A DNA stretch of 13,369 bases from positions 1 to 13,369 of the forward strand of contig JADNRV010000780.1 in NCBI GenBank assembly GCA_015499995.1, written 5' to 3'. Position 1 is the first letter of the stretch. Every line of letters begins with the position of its first letter. A program made the translations under genes and the position numbers. This document shows positions 1-9,656 of the stretch, in pieces. Source of the DNA: Flammula alnicola. Taxonomy: Eukaryota > Basidiomycota > Agaricomycetes > Agaricales > Strophariaceae. Under the pieces are notes generated by a model, which saw only the letters and a program-made list of their open reading frames with translations, did no database searches and had not been told where the DNA came from.

Positions 1-707
1 CACTTACACGACGCACACGACGCTGCCCGGGGGCCTGCTATCACATCCAGTGTCACCGCACATGGTGCCGGAGGCAATTATAGTGGAGGTCCGTTTCACA
101 TCCGAGGGCCACACGCAAAAGCGCCCGATGTCCTCCAGCAGTTTGCGCTGCACATCCCGCCCCCACCCCATCTTTCCTTGTCCTTATCGGCCGTACGCAA
201 TCCCGCGGCATTGGGAATCTCGTCTGTTTCTGCGTCATCACCAAATTCCCATTATTCATCCTCTGCGCCTTCTTCTTTGACGCATCAGTCTCCACAGTCC
301 CCTCAGATGACACTATCTTCTACTCCAGTGAAGCATACGCTAAGCGTGGTGCTCCCCCGAAATATCCAGCCCGAGATGGTGACCATATCGGCAAACAAGG
401 GCGATAGAATTAGAGTGGTGGCAGACGCATTTGGTGGGGATGAATGTGGGTTTTTTCGCCATTTTTATTTATTTTTCTGTCTGCTTTTTGCTAACCACTG
501 ATCAATCTCTTCCTTCCAACCCCTGCTATTCGCTCTCTGGCCCGGCTCCATCCCATAACAAATAAAAACGACGAATCAGGTCATTATGAATGGCAGATCA
601 GTTTCCCACCCCACGACATCGATATGTCTGCGGTTCACGCGCGCTTTGACCCCGATGGACGCTTAACGCTCGACGTGAAAAGGAAGTCGAGGGCGATGTA
701 TTATTAA
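1..707 (+). CDS. Hsp20-like (alpha-crystallin/CS-fold) domain protein, 5' partial
   Basis: Two exons, 1-445 and 580-707, give 190 residues with no start codon, because the frame is open back to the first base of the window. The intron (446-579, GTGGGT donor, AATCAG acceptor) splits a Cys codon. About the first 110 residues are low-complexity, rich in Ser, Pro and His. From about residue 110 the reading becomes a beta-rich module: a VVLP strand, EMVTI, a KGDRIRVVAD strand, then after the splice HYEW-ISFPP, DIDMSAVHARF and DGRLTLDVKRK. This order matches Hsp20-like domains of basidiomycete proteins, where the final strand carries DGRLT. By inference it is a small heat-shock-like chaperone of cytosol or nucleus. 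The stop follows the last strand closely. Protein-like sequence in another frame continues directly after it, so the true C-terminus may have been lost by a frameshift. Family call fairly sure, 3' end less so. Confidence 0.6.
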
Positions 708-1364
708 TTTTTTACGCCGTGGATTTATCGACGGGAGATGGACGGGTGGAGTTTTCTATTCGGTGAGGTTCAAGAAAGGACTTCATCTGGGATGAGACGC
801 GGAAGTTCGGATTGCAGACAAAGGTGGTGGGGATCTACAAGTACATTCGGGGCGTCTGCACAGAAGGGTGGGAGAGCTCGTGGCTTGAGGACGAAAAGGG
901 ATCGTGGATATTGCGTGGATGGTTGAAACGACATTGAAATCGGGCGTACTAGTACCTGCCGTCAACGAGGTAGGATTGGGTTGGGTTGGGTGAACGGGAC
1001 GCGAATAGACGTCGGACTTGTCTGTGGGCTGTGGATACCGATGAAGAGGATTTTGAACGGCTCTCTTCCATTTCTTGCAAACAGTGCTCTAGGCGGGGGA
1101 CTTGGTGTTCAGGGAGATGTACGGTGTAAAAGGATGGGAGGACGGGAGGAGGTTAACTCAAGGTATTGCTTTTTCACGCCCCCAAACACGACAAGGGTGG
1201 GTCATCAATGCATCAGGATAGGACCTTCGGTTGACCTGGGAGAGATTCAGAGCTGCACTGTTTGGGCCTCTCGTAGCACTGGGGACCACGAGGATGTGAC
1301 GACCCTGTTGCAGGACGGGTGGATATATATGAAGTCGGTTGGCACTGTGATGTTTGTACTATGA
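684..1364 (+). pseudogene. Frame-broken coding relic of unknown family
   Basis: Between about 684 and 970 the plus strand reads like protein, but in changing frames. One frame gives GDVLLIFYAVDLSTGDGRV and is then interrupted by TGA at 764-766. A neighbouring frame supplies FYSVRFKK across that point. The first frame resumes with DFIWDETRKFGL, VVGIYKYIRG, EGWESSWLEDE and WILRGWLK. A third frame then gives TLKSGVLVPAVNE up to a possible GTAGGA donor at 970. Further scraps (DTDEEDFERLSS near 1035, a 127-codon frame at 981-1364) follow without a joinable model. At least three indels are needed within 250 bases. The first piece begins right at the end of the Hsp20-like frame, so it may once have been part of that gene. 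I do not recognise the family. Assembly indels are possible, but four other genes in the window splice cleanly. Confidence 0.35.
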
Positions 1365-1889
1365 CAATCTTCTAAAATGTGGTGCAAAATTGAGGACTGC
1401 CCTTTGATGTTGGATCGATTAGGTAGGTAATGTCAAGCTCACGCGGTCTTCTCGAGAACTATTCATGACACCAGAGTCGCCACCAGAGTGCAGGAGATGT
1501 CGGAAGTAGTCTCTTCATAATTTGGTCAATCTACCAAACGCTCGCCTATTACTAAATTAGAGGTCGCTAATAGCCATAGACAACTCGCGGTCCAGTCACC
1601 AGATGACGTTCCTGGAGTCGATGGTTGCCGCCGTCTCCGGTGCTGAGGTCATATGCGCGCGCGCACGTCGAGAGAGCCGTACCACGTAGCGTTGCTGGCA
1701 AGGTCGGTCGCTTTCAATGTCAAGTCGCACACTGGCCCTTGAATGGCGCAATCTAATCTATTAGGTCACGCAAGCGACCAATCGCACTCCCACGATACTT
1801 CCTTTCCGATGTCCACCGAATTCGGAAGCTTTTAAGTGAAGTACGAATCATATCTGTCTGGTGCAATCACGGAATGCAAGATGGGGCCG
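1365..1889. other. Intergenic, no gene seen
   Basis: About 525 bases holding the 3' flank of the DUF6533 gene (minus strand) and the end of the broken relic. No protein-like frame or tRNA fold was found. A short alternating purine/pyrimidine run (GCGCGCGCAC) lies near 1655-1666. Confidence 0.5.
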
Positions 1890-3599
1890 TCACCGACATC
1901 CCTCATAATCCCTGGTGCTCCTGGTGCTCCTGGACATTCCGATTGTCGATTCTTGCTCTTGATACCTCGCGATGTGCCGCACATGAAGAATGACCCGTGT
2001 TGATAGAATGCTGTGCATGATGCGCTGGAAGCTTTTGGATGCACGTCAGTTACGGTCGATGTCATCTAGGAAAGAGTGGATTGATCACGAACTTGGTCAA
2101 TAGGTCTAGGAGTTCGCGCTAGCGAATAATCATTGGCTGTCAGTGGCTCTGAGAGAGGAACTGGTAGCGTAAGTAGCTCACGGGACCTGCTGCCAGGACG
2201 AAAATGTTGGCCGCGGATATGACTAGAAAGCAAGGAATTTTCGGTTATAAGGTCGAAATAACATGCAAAATAAACAGAATCCTCACTGAATAGCCATACG
2301 AAGTACAGAATACCATCCCGGTACAAAGTCGTTATGAGAGGATTGCTGGAATGTCGATATCGCTTTATTCCGACCCAGACCGTCAGTACCATGAGGACTG
2401 AAAAGTACGGATAGACTCAAGGGTAAGTTTTCGGAATCATTTTGTTACCAGCGTCACCCACCTGCTTCGTGGTATAGAAGCAAGACAAAGTTGATAAAGA
2501 TTATATCACTTCCTGCTGTCTGATAGCATCCGGCAACACTTGGGAGCGGAGGACTTCCGTCTGTAAAATCAACACGTCAAAGCGTTTGTCTAACGTGAGA
2601 TCCAGGGCCATTGGAACAGAGAAAACAGACATACATTCTAGCGATCGGAGGAACAATGCCAAACAGACGATCTCAGGGATATAAATCACCTTGGGGTTTA
2701 ATGAGGACCTTGGATACGATATGACGGATCCTTGAGAAAAAAGACGCACTATTACTTGAGAAACCAGGAACCTCAGCAAGTTCTTATTATTCCCCCAGAG
2801 AGCGTATGTCCGTAGCACGAAAATGACTAACGTACAATCACAGCGTTAAGAAAGGCCTGATCAAAGAAAGTCGTTTCTCACCTTCTGCTGCCCCAATACC
2901 AATGAGTGTGATGACTGTCCGACGGGAATTGGGTACTGGATTGACTGTCATTGCCACGGGTGTAACTCACCTGAGGAAATGTCGTAGGCGACGGCACAGT
3001 TCTGATGAAAGAGTCAATCATAGATGGGAGAGATTCCATAAGAAACCGAGACCTTGTCCGACTGGTGATGCGACAGAGTTACTAAATCGGCAAACAATTC
3101 AGCAAGAAAAAAAGATAGGATTAAAGAAGACACACCGTAGAGGACCAATGAGATATCTAAGAACGTTGGATAACGTGCAATAAGGAAGAGCATCTTCACG
3201 ATGCTCCATTTTGCATTCCAGATCAAGGCTATCTGCGGAAAAATCAGGTATGGCAAAATGGCACAACTATTCAGAGTTGCTTACCTCAAGGTCCAACGTC
3301 TGGATGTAATCCACGATCTGACACTTCGTGAGGACGGGTACACCCATCGTTCGAAAATATAGTATCGCACCAGCAAGGTAACGTTGGCAACTAAGGTCGC
3401 CGCGGGTGAGTGAGCGCCTTGAGTTTCGCCACGTTAAACACGTACCATTGACATACTATAATATAGAGGAAGGTTCAGATAAGTTGTCAGTGATTGCGTG
3501 CACTAAAGATCCCCACAAAATAATCACTTTGACGATTTGCAGCAACCATGCCGATTTCACCCGCGCATTGAAGTCGGGCTCCAAGCTGTTATCGCTCAT
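1890..3599 (-). CDS. DUF6533-domain multi-pass membrane protein, 15 exons
   Basis: Exons on the minus strand: 3599-3528, 3455-3446 (10 nt), 3390-3371, 3317-3285, 3232-3136, 3081-3053, 3001-2971, 2914-2882, 2826-2756, 2689-2635, 2560-2462, 2397-2287, 2222-2182, 2118-2093, 2031-1890, total 289 residues. All introns are GT-AG, 51-74 bp. The spliced protein has the hallmarks of basidiomycete DUF6533 proteins: DYIQTLDLEIALIW followed by KWSIVKMLFLIARYP (residues about 37-67), GIGAAEVIFVLRTYALWG (102-119), a GCY motif (161-163), FINFVLLLYHEAVLMVLTVW, then LYRDGILYF and a terminal FQRIMHSILSTRVILHVR. Roughly six hydrophobic segments are visible, near 22-38, 55-77, 95-112, 133-148, 168-192 and 212-232. 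The short N-terminus and basic Ser/Arg-rich tail are typical. Function of the family is unknown. The donor after exon 6 (GTCTCG) is weak, and intron 9 (2690-2755) is 66 nt and open, so it could be retained as 22 extra residues. Confidence 0.85.
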
Positions 3600-4464
3600 G
3601 ATGAATTGTACGCATGTGAAGGGGAACCAGGATCTGGGGGATTCAAGCAAGGGTGCTGTCAGTCGTTATATACAAAAGACGATGATGGACAACCTCGACC
3701 CTCAGATATTTTTAGCTGTGCAGCTGTAGCCTGTGGGTATTTTATTGCTGAATATGGCGTTCCTGAGCAAAGATTGCATTAAGTGATAATGATATCCGCC
3801 TAAGAAGCAGTACATATAATGGGCCCCAAATCTTCAACGAAGAATGGTTGAACATTGAGGCTATGTTAACTGATGATCTTTGAGAGGAAACCGTTCATAC
3901 CGGGCGTATCTTCATCCAGCAAATAAAGTCACCAATAAATTAATGATGCACCGTGGCGTAGACACTTCGTATCGCGGTCGATTTGATGCAAATTCCAATA
4001 TTGAGAGCCGTTTTAGGAGCTGTGGAATCTGGATTCCTCAGGAAGAGCGAAATCTTGGCTTACGCTTTGGACTCGTGGTTGGAAACAGAAATGATGGTGA
4101 CGGTGTTTAGTTTCGGCTGCAAACGACCCACAAGGACCGTGTGAAGCCCCGCGCTGCCTCCAATAGAAATCTGGGAGAAGAACCATATGGTGCCATGCAT
4201 GCCCTGTAAAATCCATTTAACCACCCTATAACGCTCGAGTCGTATGAGTTCTACTAGTACTGCATTACTTTCTGGCCCGAGGCTTTTCGTTTACGGACAC
4301 CACCCGTCCGCGTCGACGTCGATGTTCATCGGTCTTTTGTATATTCGCTAAACATCAGCATCAACTTCTGTTGTTCATCAAGGACCTTGTATTCACGCAC
4401 GCCTAAGAACACTGTACTCCCTGATCCCTTAGCCTCTCAAGTCGTTCCAGGGCTGTAAGGTGGC
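3600..4464. other. Divergent intergenic region between DUF6533 and TSC10-type genes
   Basis: 865 bases between two divergent start codons, so it should hold both promoters. Open frames here (for example 3880-4110 plus) show no domain, splice logic or family resemblance and look like chance. No clear TATA box close to either start was identified. Confidence 0.6.
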
Positions 4465-5750
4465 ATGTCCTTCTTCTCAAAAAAGTGGAATCCAGACGGC
4501 CTGGTGAGTTTTTGCAACAACGACTCTTCCGACCACTAACCTCTCGAAGCATGTATACATAACAGGGGGAAGTACTGGTCTAGGACTGTCTTTGGCATGT
4601 ATTCTTGTGCAAAAAGGTGCCAATGTCTCGATTGTTGCTCGTAATCAAGGAAGGCTTAATGAAGCCCTCTCAGTTCTTGAGGTACGTTGCTGTTCATCCA
4701 CCTCCAATCTCGCCGTTCTCAAGGCATATATCCCCGATAGCGCCATAAGAAGGTCCCTGCGCAGAAGGTCCTGGCCTACTCCTTTTCACTCGACACCGCG
4801 ACAGAGTCTACTGCAGCACTTGACGCCGTATGTGCTCCATATGATGGACAGTCTCCAGATGCAGTGTTCGCATGCGCAGGCGCTTCACATCCTGGATTCT
4901 TTGTTGAAATGGACGAAGAGTGGCTTACACGAGGAATGGCAGACGGCTATTGGGTGCAGGCATGGACATGTTGGGTGAGTGATACAGTTATCTGACCACT
5001 CTTATCCTTTGACTGCGAACCAAGGCGGCAGCGAAGATGATGGTGAGACAAAAAAGGAGAGGCGGAAAGATAGTCCTTGTGAGCTCTGTTTTGGGATACA
5101 TGAGCATTATTGGACATGCGAGTTACTCTCCAGCTAAACACGCCCTGAGAGGTATTTATCGAAAATTTTATTGACGTTCTTTTCTGATCTTTGAAAAATG
5201 CACATAGCACTCGCAGACACGCTGCAGTCTGAATTGATGCTTTACGATATAGACGTGCATGCACACTTCCCGCCCACAATGTTTACGCCCGGATACGATG
5301 CTGAGAATATCACTAAACCACAAATCGTGAAGGATATCGAAAGCGGTGACGAGGGCTTGACCGCTGACAAAGCTGCCCAGCATCTTTTTGCAGGTATTTA
5401 CAGACGCTCCTTTGCTTCTCTATGCATTTCGGGTTCGACTGACAAAAAATTGTCTCCCAGGCGTAGAAAAGGGCCAATCACACATTGCTGGCGATCTTAT
5501 CACCAACCTTTTCCGTTCGTCTACAAGAGGCGCAACACATCGAAATAATTGGATACTTGATGGTCTATACGATTTTATTGCCTTTGTACGTTTAGCCGAT
5601 TTCTCCTTCGCCGACTTGCCTGTTACATTTCCATTGACAACACGCTCGTAGATCGCTACGCCCATATGGCGTTCGTCTGTGGACAGAAGGGTCCGTGCGC
5701 ACCGCTCGGAACACGAGGAATACCTAGCGAGCAAAGGGTTTTTCTCCTGA
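4465..5750 (+). CDS. TSC10: 3-ketodihydrosphingosine reductase (3-dehydrosphinganine reductase)
   Basis: Reduces 3-ketodihydrosphingosine to dihydrosphingosine with NADPH, the second step of sphingolipid base synthesis at the ER. Exons 4465-4503, 4550-4681, 4741-4974, 5025-5151, 5208-5393, 5461-5585 and 5652-5750 give 313 residues, close to yeast Tsc10 (about 320). It is a classical short-chain dehydrogenase: ITGGSTGLG nucleotide loop at residues 17-25, VFACAG at about 99-104, catalytic Ser155/156 in VLVSSVLGY, and YSPAK with Tyr169 and Lys173. Family-specific stretches are GYWVQAW, PPTMFTPGYDAEN and the C-terminal LDGLYDFIAF plus EEYLASKGF. The C-terminal hydrophobic stretch (about 270-287) may anchor it to the ER; there is no long N-terminal membrane segment as in the animal enzyme. 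Six introns of 46-67 bp all have GT-AG ends. Start chosen because MSFFSKKWNP leads straight into the Rossmann strand. The gene looks intact. Confidence 0.93.
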
Positions 5751-6606
5751 TCTGAATTTGTAGAACCTCCTGGCTAATGCTGGAATGAGCTGGAGCCCCT
5801 GGTTGATTGGTTTTTCTTGGGAATCCGGAATTTGAGATAGCTCGAGATGCCAATACTCGAACAAACCACTTACAACCTTTTCTGAGCGACTATTAAGCTT
5901 TCTCCATTGCTGCTATGTTCGATATCCAGCATGCATTTTGCAATTGATTATTGGCTTTGTCGTGGAAATAGTATATCTCTCTTTCTCGGGGAATCGAAAC
6001 TGCGGCCACTGGACTGCTGGTATTGTCTGGATTCGCGCTGCTACTAAAAGAAAGTCGAGCATGACTGTTTCCGCAGAAATTATAATCCCACATCTTGGAC
6101 ATAAATTTCATTCCGATTCGAGGAACTAGGAGCCTGCAGCCTGCAGCATACACGTCTGACCTCCTCCTTGCGGTTATGAGGCCAATTTATCCGCGCTTGC
6201 TAGATTCCCAAGATCAGCAAGAGAATCCTCCAAGTCACCGGAAACCAAGTTGTACTTAAGCAGGTGGATATGTGATTGCAGGTGGATGTGTAAGATGCAG
6301 TAGACATGTATTCACTGCAGAACTAAAGTGCATAAACGATGATAAAAAAGAGGATAGAAAGAAAAGGAAACAAAGACTACAAATACAGACAGCGATCTAA
6401 AGTGTGGTAAGCTAGACAATGATAGTATGATACATAGGATAGGGATAGATCCGGAGTTTAGGATAGGCTGTAACGAACAGAAAGGTACATACTCGTACAT
6501 GTAGAACCAAAAGGAGACAGGAAAAAACAGCAAATCAATGGAGAGTTTTGCGGTTTCGAGGCTTCCAAGCCTAAGCCTTCATAACATTGACGTTTAAGCT
6601 CAAAGT
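5751..6606. other. Convergent 3' intergenic region
   Basis: 856 bases between the 3' ends of the reductase and F-box genes, which converge here. A/T-rich in 6300-6540. Two small imperfect tandem repeats are visible: a doubled GCCTGCA unit near 6133-6146 and two copies of a GCAGGTGGAT-like unit near 6259-6290. No coding signal was found. Confidence 0.6.
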
Positions 6607-8986
6607 TTAAACAAGGACGTAGTCCTCCTCAATCGTACTCTGAGTCTCCGGAGAAAGAGCTCGCCTCCCACTCCCAGTAGTACTCCCACTCCCGCTACGC
6701 CCAAGACCCTGATCAGCCCAAGTTACCGACCTATGCGAGCCCGACGCGGAAGACATGGACGATCTCGGTGACGCCATCGTCACCACCGCGTTCGTAATGG
6801 ACCCCACGACAGAGCACGACGCCCTCCGAGAACGCTTCAAGAACGAACTCGCATTCGAGCTGGATCTCGAGGGATGCCATGACTGGATCAAATTTGGCTC
6901 GTTTTGCAATTCCGAGGGTGACGTGTGTGAGTATATGCGGGAGAGCGATAACGAATGTGGATGTCTCCCAAACGAAGTGTTTTCTTTCTCCTTGGGCACG
7001 AGGAAGTGCACAAAATATCGGGAGTACTCCTTTCCTGTGATGTTTTTCTGACCCCACTCGCACGCAAGGAGTGCGGGAGCAGCGGACGTAAACGGGTATG
7101 GACGTCGGTAAGGCGCCGTCAAAGAAAGGTATATGGCTGGTATAGCCCAAAACCTCATACACCCCAAGCTGTTTCACCCGCCCCTTCGCAGGCCGAAAAC
7201 CACGAATCTTGCGTCGTTCGACAGTGAATTTTTTGATGTTCGGATTCTCGTTGACGATACGAGCCGCGCTCCTCGTCATCTCCTCCTCGTTTGATTTATG
7301 TACCTTAGTCAGCTCAAAGGACTCCAAGTTCGGTGCAGTCTGCAATACGCGCGAGAACTCTCTCTAGATAAATAAGTAGTTAGAGGGTCAAATTTCACAC
7401 AAGTAAGAAAAGCTAAACTCACAATCGAAAACGTCGGACGCGTGAAACAGGAAACCTCCAAGTGTTTAAGACTAGGTCTCGAGGCGAACAACGAACGCAA
7501 GACTTGTGCATCGTCAAACTTTTGATGTCCTCTCAGATTTTCCCCACTTGTTCTCCCTGAAAACGCAAAAGATCCGCCGGACCCAAAGGAGAGATCAATC
7601 CAGAGATTCAATGACGTCAACGCCTTCAGCTCATGCAGGACCGCGAACGTCGGGGGAAACGATGAGGCCGTGTGGTGCAAGCATGTTAGAGTAAGATGCT
7701 GCAGACGTTGTGGGTTCGGAAGCGTCTTGATTAGTTTCAGCGGTCCGCCAAAGGAAGTGACATTAGGAAGTGCATTGGACGGCAGAATAAACTTGGAAGG
7801 AAAGGTCGCGCTTCCTCCAGCGTGCTGCAGGTGAATAGAGCGCAAGGTCGGGTGTGCTGCGAGGAAAGCCATGAAGGCCGCGCGGTCCTTCCGCGCCTGT
7901 TCGTCGCCTTTGGAAGGCGAAATAAGAACCATGTCCCCTAAAGTGATGCTGTGAAGACGCGGCCACCTCCCAGCTGTGACGAGCCGAATATCGAATATCC
8001 GTGGAGATGGAGCAGAGCCGCCTATGGTGAGCTCTTCTAGCCGGGGACAACGCTCAAGGAGCATAGCCCAAAATTTTCTGGGCAGTTTCTCCGTCTTTGG
8101 GAGACCCTCTGTGACGTAAATTGCTGGTCAGGTTTGCCATACGTGAGGATCGTTGAATTCGAAGGACTGCATACCAGCTAGCCAGTCGAGCGATCGACAT
8201 TTCACAGTCAGCGAAATCTGCCTGAGATCGTTGAAATCCCAAAGCTGGAAACCAATGAGAAAAATGGAGGAAAGAGCGCTAAATCACCATTACGTACGGA
8301 ACTGGAAGGATCCAGAGTGTCCTCGCCGATACTTGTGCTTATTCGTTTCAGATATCGACACCTGCCACGCACAAAAAATGAGCGTGTCTAGAAATATTTC
8401 CAAAAAGAAAGGAGGCCACGCACGGAGTTCTAAGGGCAGCCCAAAGCTCGTTATGAGGCATATCCATGCCATCCCACTCAAATGCCTCCAAGTTCCTGAG
8501 TTGACCAGCCATGCTCGCGATGAGCGTTGCAACTTGGTCTTCATTCATCTCGTCCCCTGGGTTTGTCCATTCCAAACTATTCGGGCGAATGATCAGGCGT
8601 CGGATATGTTGGGTGATTTCGGGATGTTTGGACAAGGCGATCAGGGTCGTCTTGCAATGCTTATTCGTCTTGAGCTCGACGGTGGAATAGAGAATAGTGG
8701 CGAGTAGTTTGCGAAGTCGACGAGACTAGTGGTTTCATTAGCCCAAGAATGCATGCGGGTTTGAAACGCCCAATAGATATCAAAGACTCACGCATAACCC
8801 CAGATACAGAACATCTCTCAAACTCGATTGGCGCCCAATCTCCAAGATAACATGTGTTGGTAGACGTTCGATAGGTGCCTTCGGAGTTGGTGCAGTGAGG
8901 GTTAACTCTCTTATAGGCTGTGATGTGAGAAGTTTCTTGAGGCTGGAGACAGGCGAAATGGTGGTAGTGACTGAGAGGGAGACCAT
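6607..8986 (-). CDS. F-box / leucine-rich-repeat protein (3' end uncertain)
   Basis: Probable substrate-recruiting subunit of an SCF ubiquitin ligase. Well-supported exons: 8986-8792, 8725-8424, 8361-8298, 8244-8175, 8108-7423, then from 7363 (439 residues before the last part). The F-box lies at about residues 39-85: PIERLPTHVILEI, SSLRDVLYLGLC, then across the first intron SRRLRKLLATILYSTVEL. Leucine-rich repeats follow (LRNLEAFEW, WAMLLERCPRLEELTIGG, HPTLRSIHLQ, LQHLTLTCLHH, RPSLKHLEVS, APNLESFEL), matching the large F-box family of Agaricomycetes. Introns are 53-66 bp. After VKQLGVYEVL the frame conflicts. Reading straight on stops at 6731 (649 residues). The neighbouring frame reads ACEWGQK, EYSRYFVHFLVPKE, then a Ser/Arg-rich tail ending at 6607, and resembles the family's usual ending. 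A 46-bp intron (7093-7048) would join them but removes ACEWGQ; a single-base frameshift is the alternative. Start at 8986 is the first ATG in frame. Confidence 0.78.
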
Positions 8987-9040
8987 CACCAGTGATGCGG
9001 AAGGCTGTTGTATTGTGGAGGGTAAATGAGATGACCACCT

Positions 9041-9656
9041 CTAGACTAGGGAAAAGGAAAAAGTCAGATCACTAAAAGAGTTGATGACGGTAAATGTATG
9101 TCATGGAATTGGAAAAAATATAACATATCGTCAATACGCACCGCGAGATGGGAATGACTTCCTCCGCCAGGCTCGGGCCAGAGTCAACGAGGCATCTATG
9201 AAAGTGCAATTGCTTTTGATCGAGATGACGAATTCGATTTTGGGGCCTGACTTTGACGCAAAAATAGAAACCAATCTCATTCCGGCATCTAACTTCATTG
9301 CCCAGACCATCCGTCCGGTACCGTCGTCGACGATTGGCCCCATGGGCACGTCAGGGGAATAGGTTTGCCTTACACGCATCAGCAAAAATCCTGAGTCCAT
9401 CCTGAAACACCAGCCTGGCAGGAAATTAGCTGACCGTCGGTAGAACGCGTCTTGTTGTGTGCGTGCCAGAACGTGATAGGCTGCGTTGACCCAACTTGCC
9501 CAAGCGTTGAACGTAAGTAGAGAGCGGTATCTCAGGCACCCCTAGATACGTGGTGGAGAGTGGACGAGCTGGGATAGGCCCTACTTCAATCTAGTCTCCT
9601 ACCACGTTTCCCGCCACCTTCAGAACGTGCACAGGGTGTTTCACTGTGTTCCACAT
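9041..9656 (-). CDS. Hypothetical protein upstream of the F-box gene, 3' end unresolved
   Basis: Not recognised. A model starts at ATG 9656: exon 9656-9603 (MWNTVKHPVHVLKVAGNV), intron 9602-9542 (GTAGGA donor, TATCTAG acceptor), exon 9541-9142, then a strong GTGCGT donor at 9141 and an acceptor at 9041 or 9046. Joined in phase, the next exon begins EVVISFTLHNTTAFRITG. The middle exon is open for 133 codons and looks protein-like (FNAWASWVNAAYHVLAR, DAFYRRSANFLPGWCF, GRMVWAMKLDAG, EFVISIKSNCTF). After the last splice the frame enters the 5' coding part of the F-box gene in a different frame, so the two genes would overlap, or this is an upstream part of a broken or misread larger gene. The opposite strand is also open at 9081-9362, which weakens the case. 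No known motif was seen. Confidence 0.35.

Noticed and set aside
973..990. TTGGG tandem units as a telomere-like repeat
   Set aside because: Only three copies inside a probable old intron; far too short for a telomeric tract.
1832..2065. Minus-strand frame with a short collagen-like GAPGAPG run
   Set aside because: Shadow of the last DUF6533 exon, where the correct frame reads the doubled Ser-Thr-Arg unit.
2066..2392. Single 108-codon minus-strand ORF as a separate gene
   Set aside because: Its first part is exon 12 of the DUF6533 gene; the rest is intron sequence and out-of-frame reading of exons 13 and 14.
2936..2970. 35-bp intron in the DUF6533 gene
   Set aside because: Too short beside the others. 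The acceptor at 2915 gives a 56-bp intron and the family's normal spacing before the AAEVIFVLRTYALWG segment.
4592..4978. 128-codon plus-strand ORF starting MACILVQKG
   Set aside because: It reads correctly only up to 4681, then runs through an intron and out of frame across reductase exon 3.
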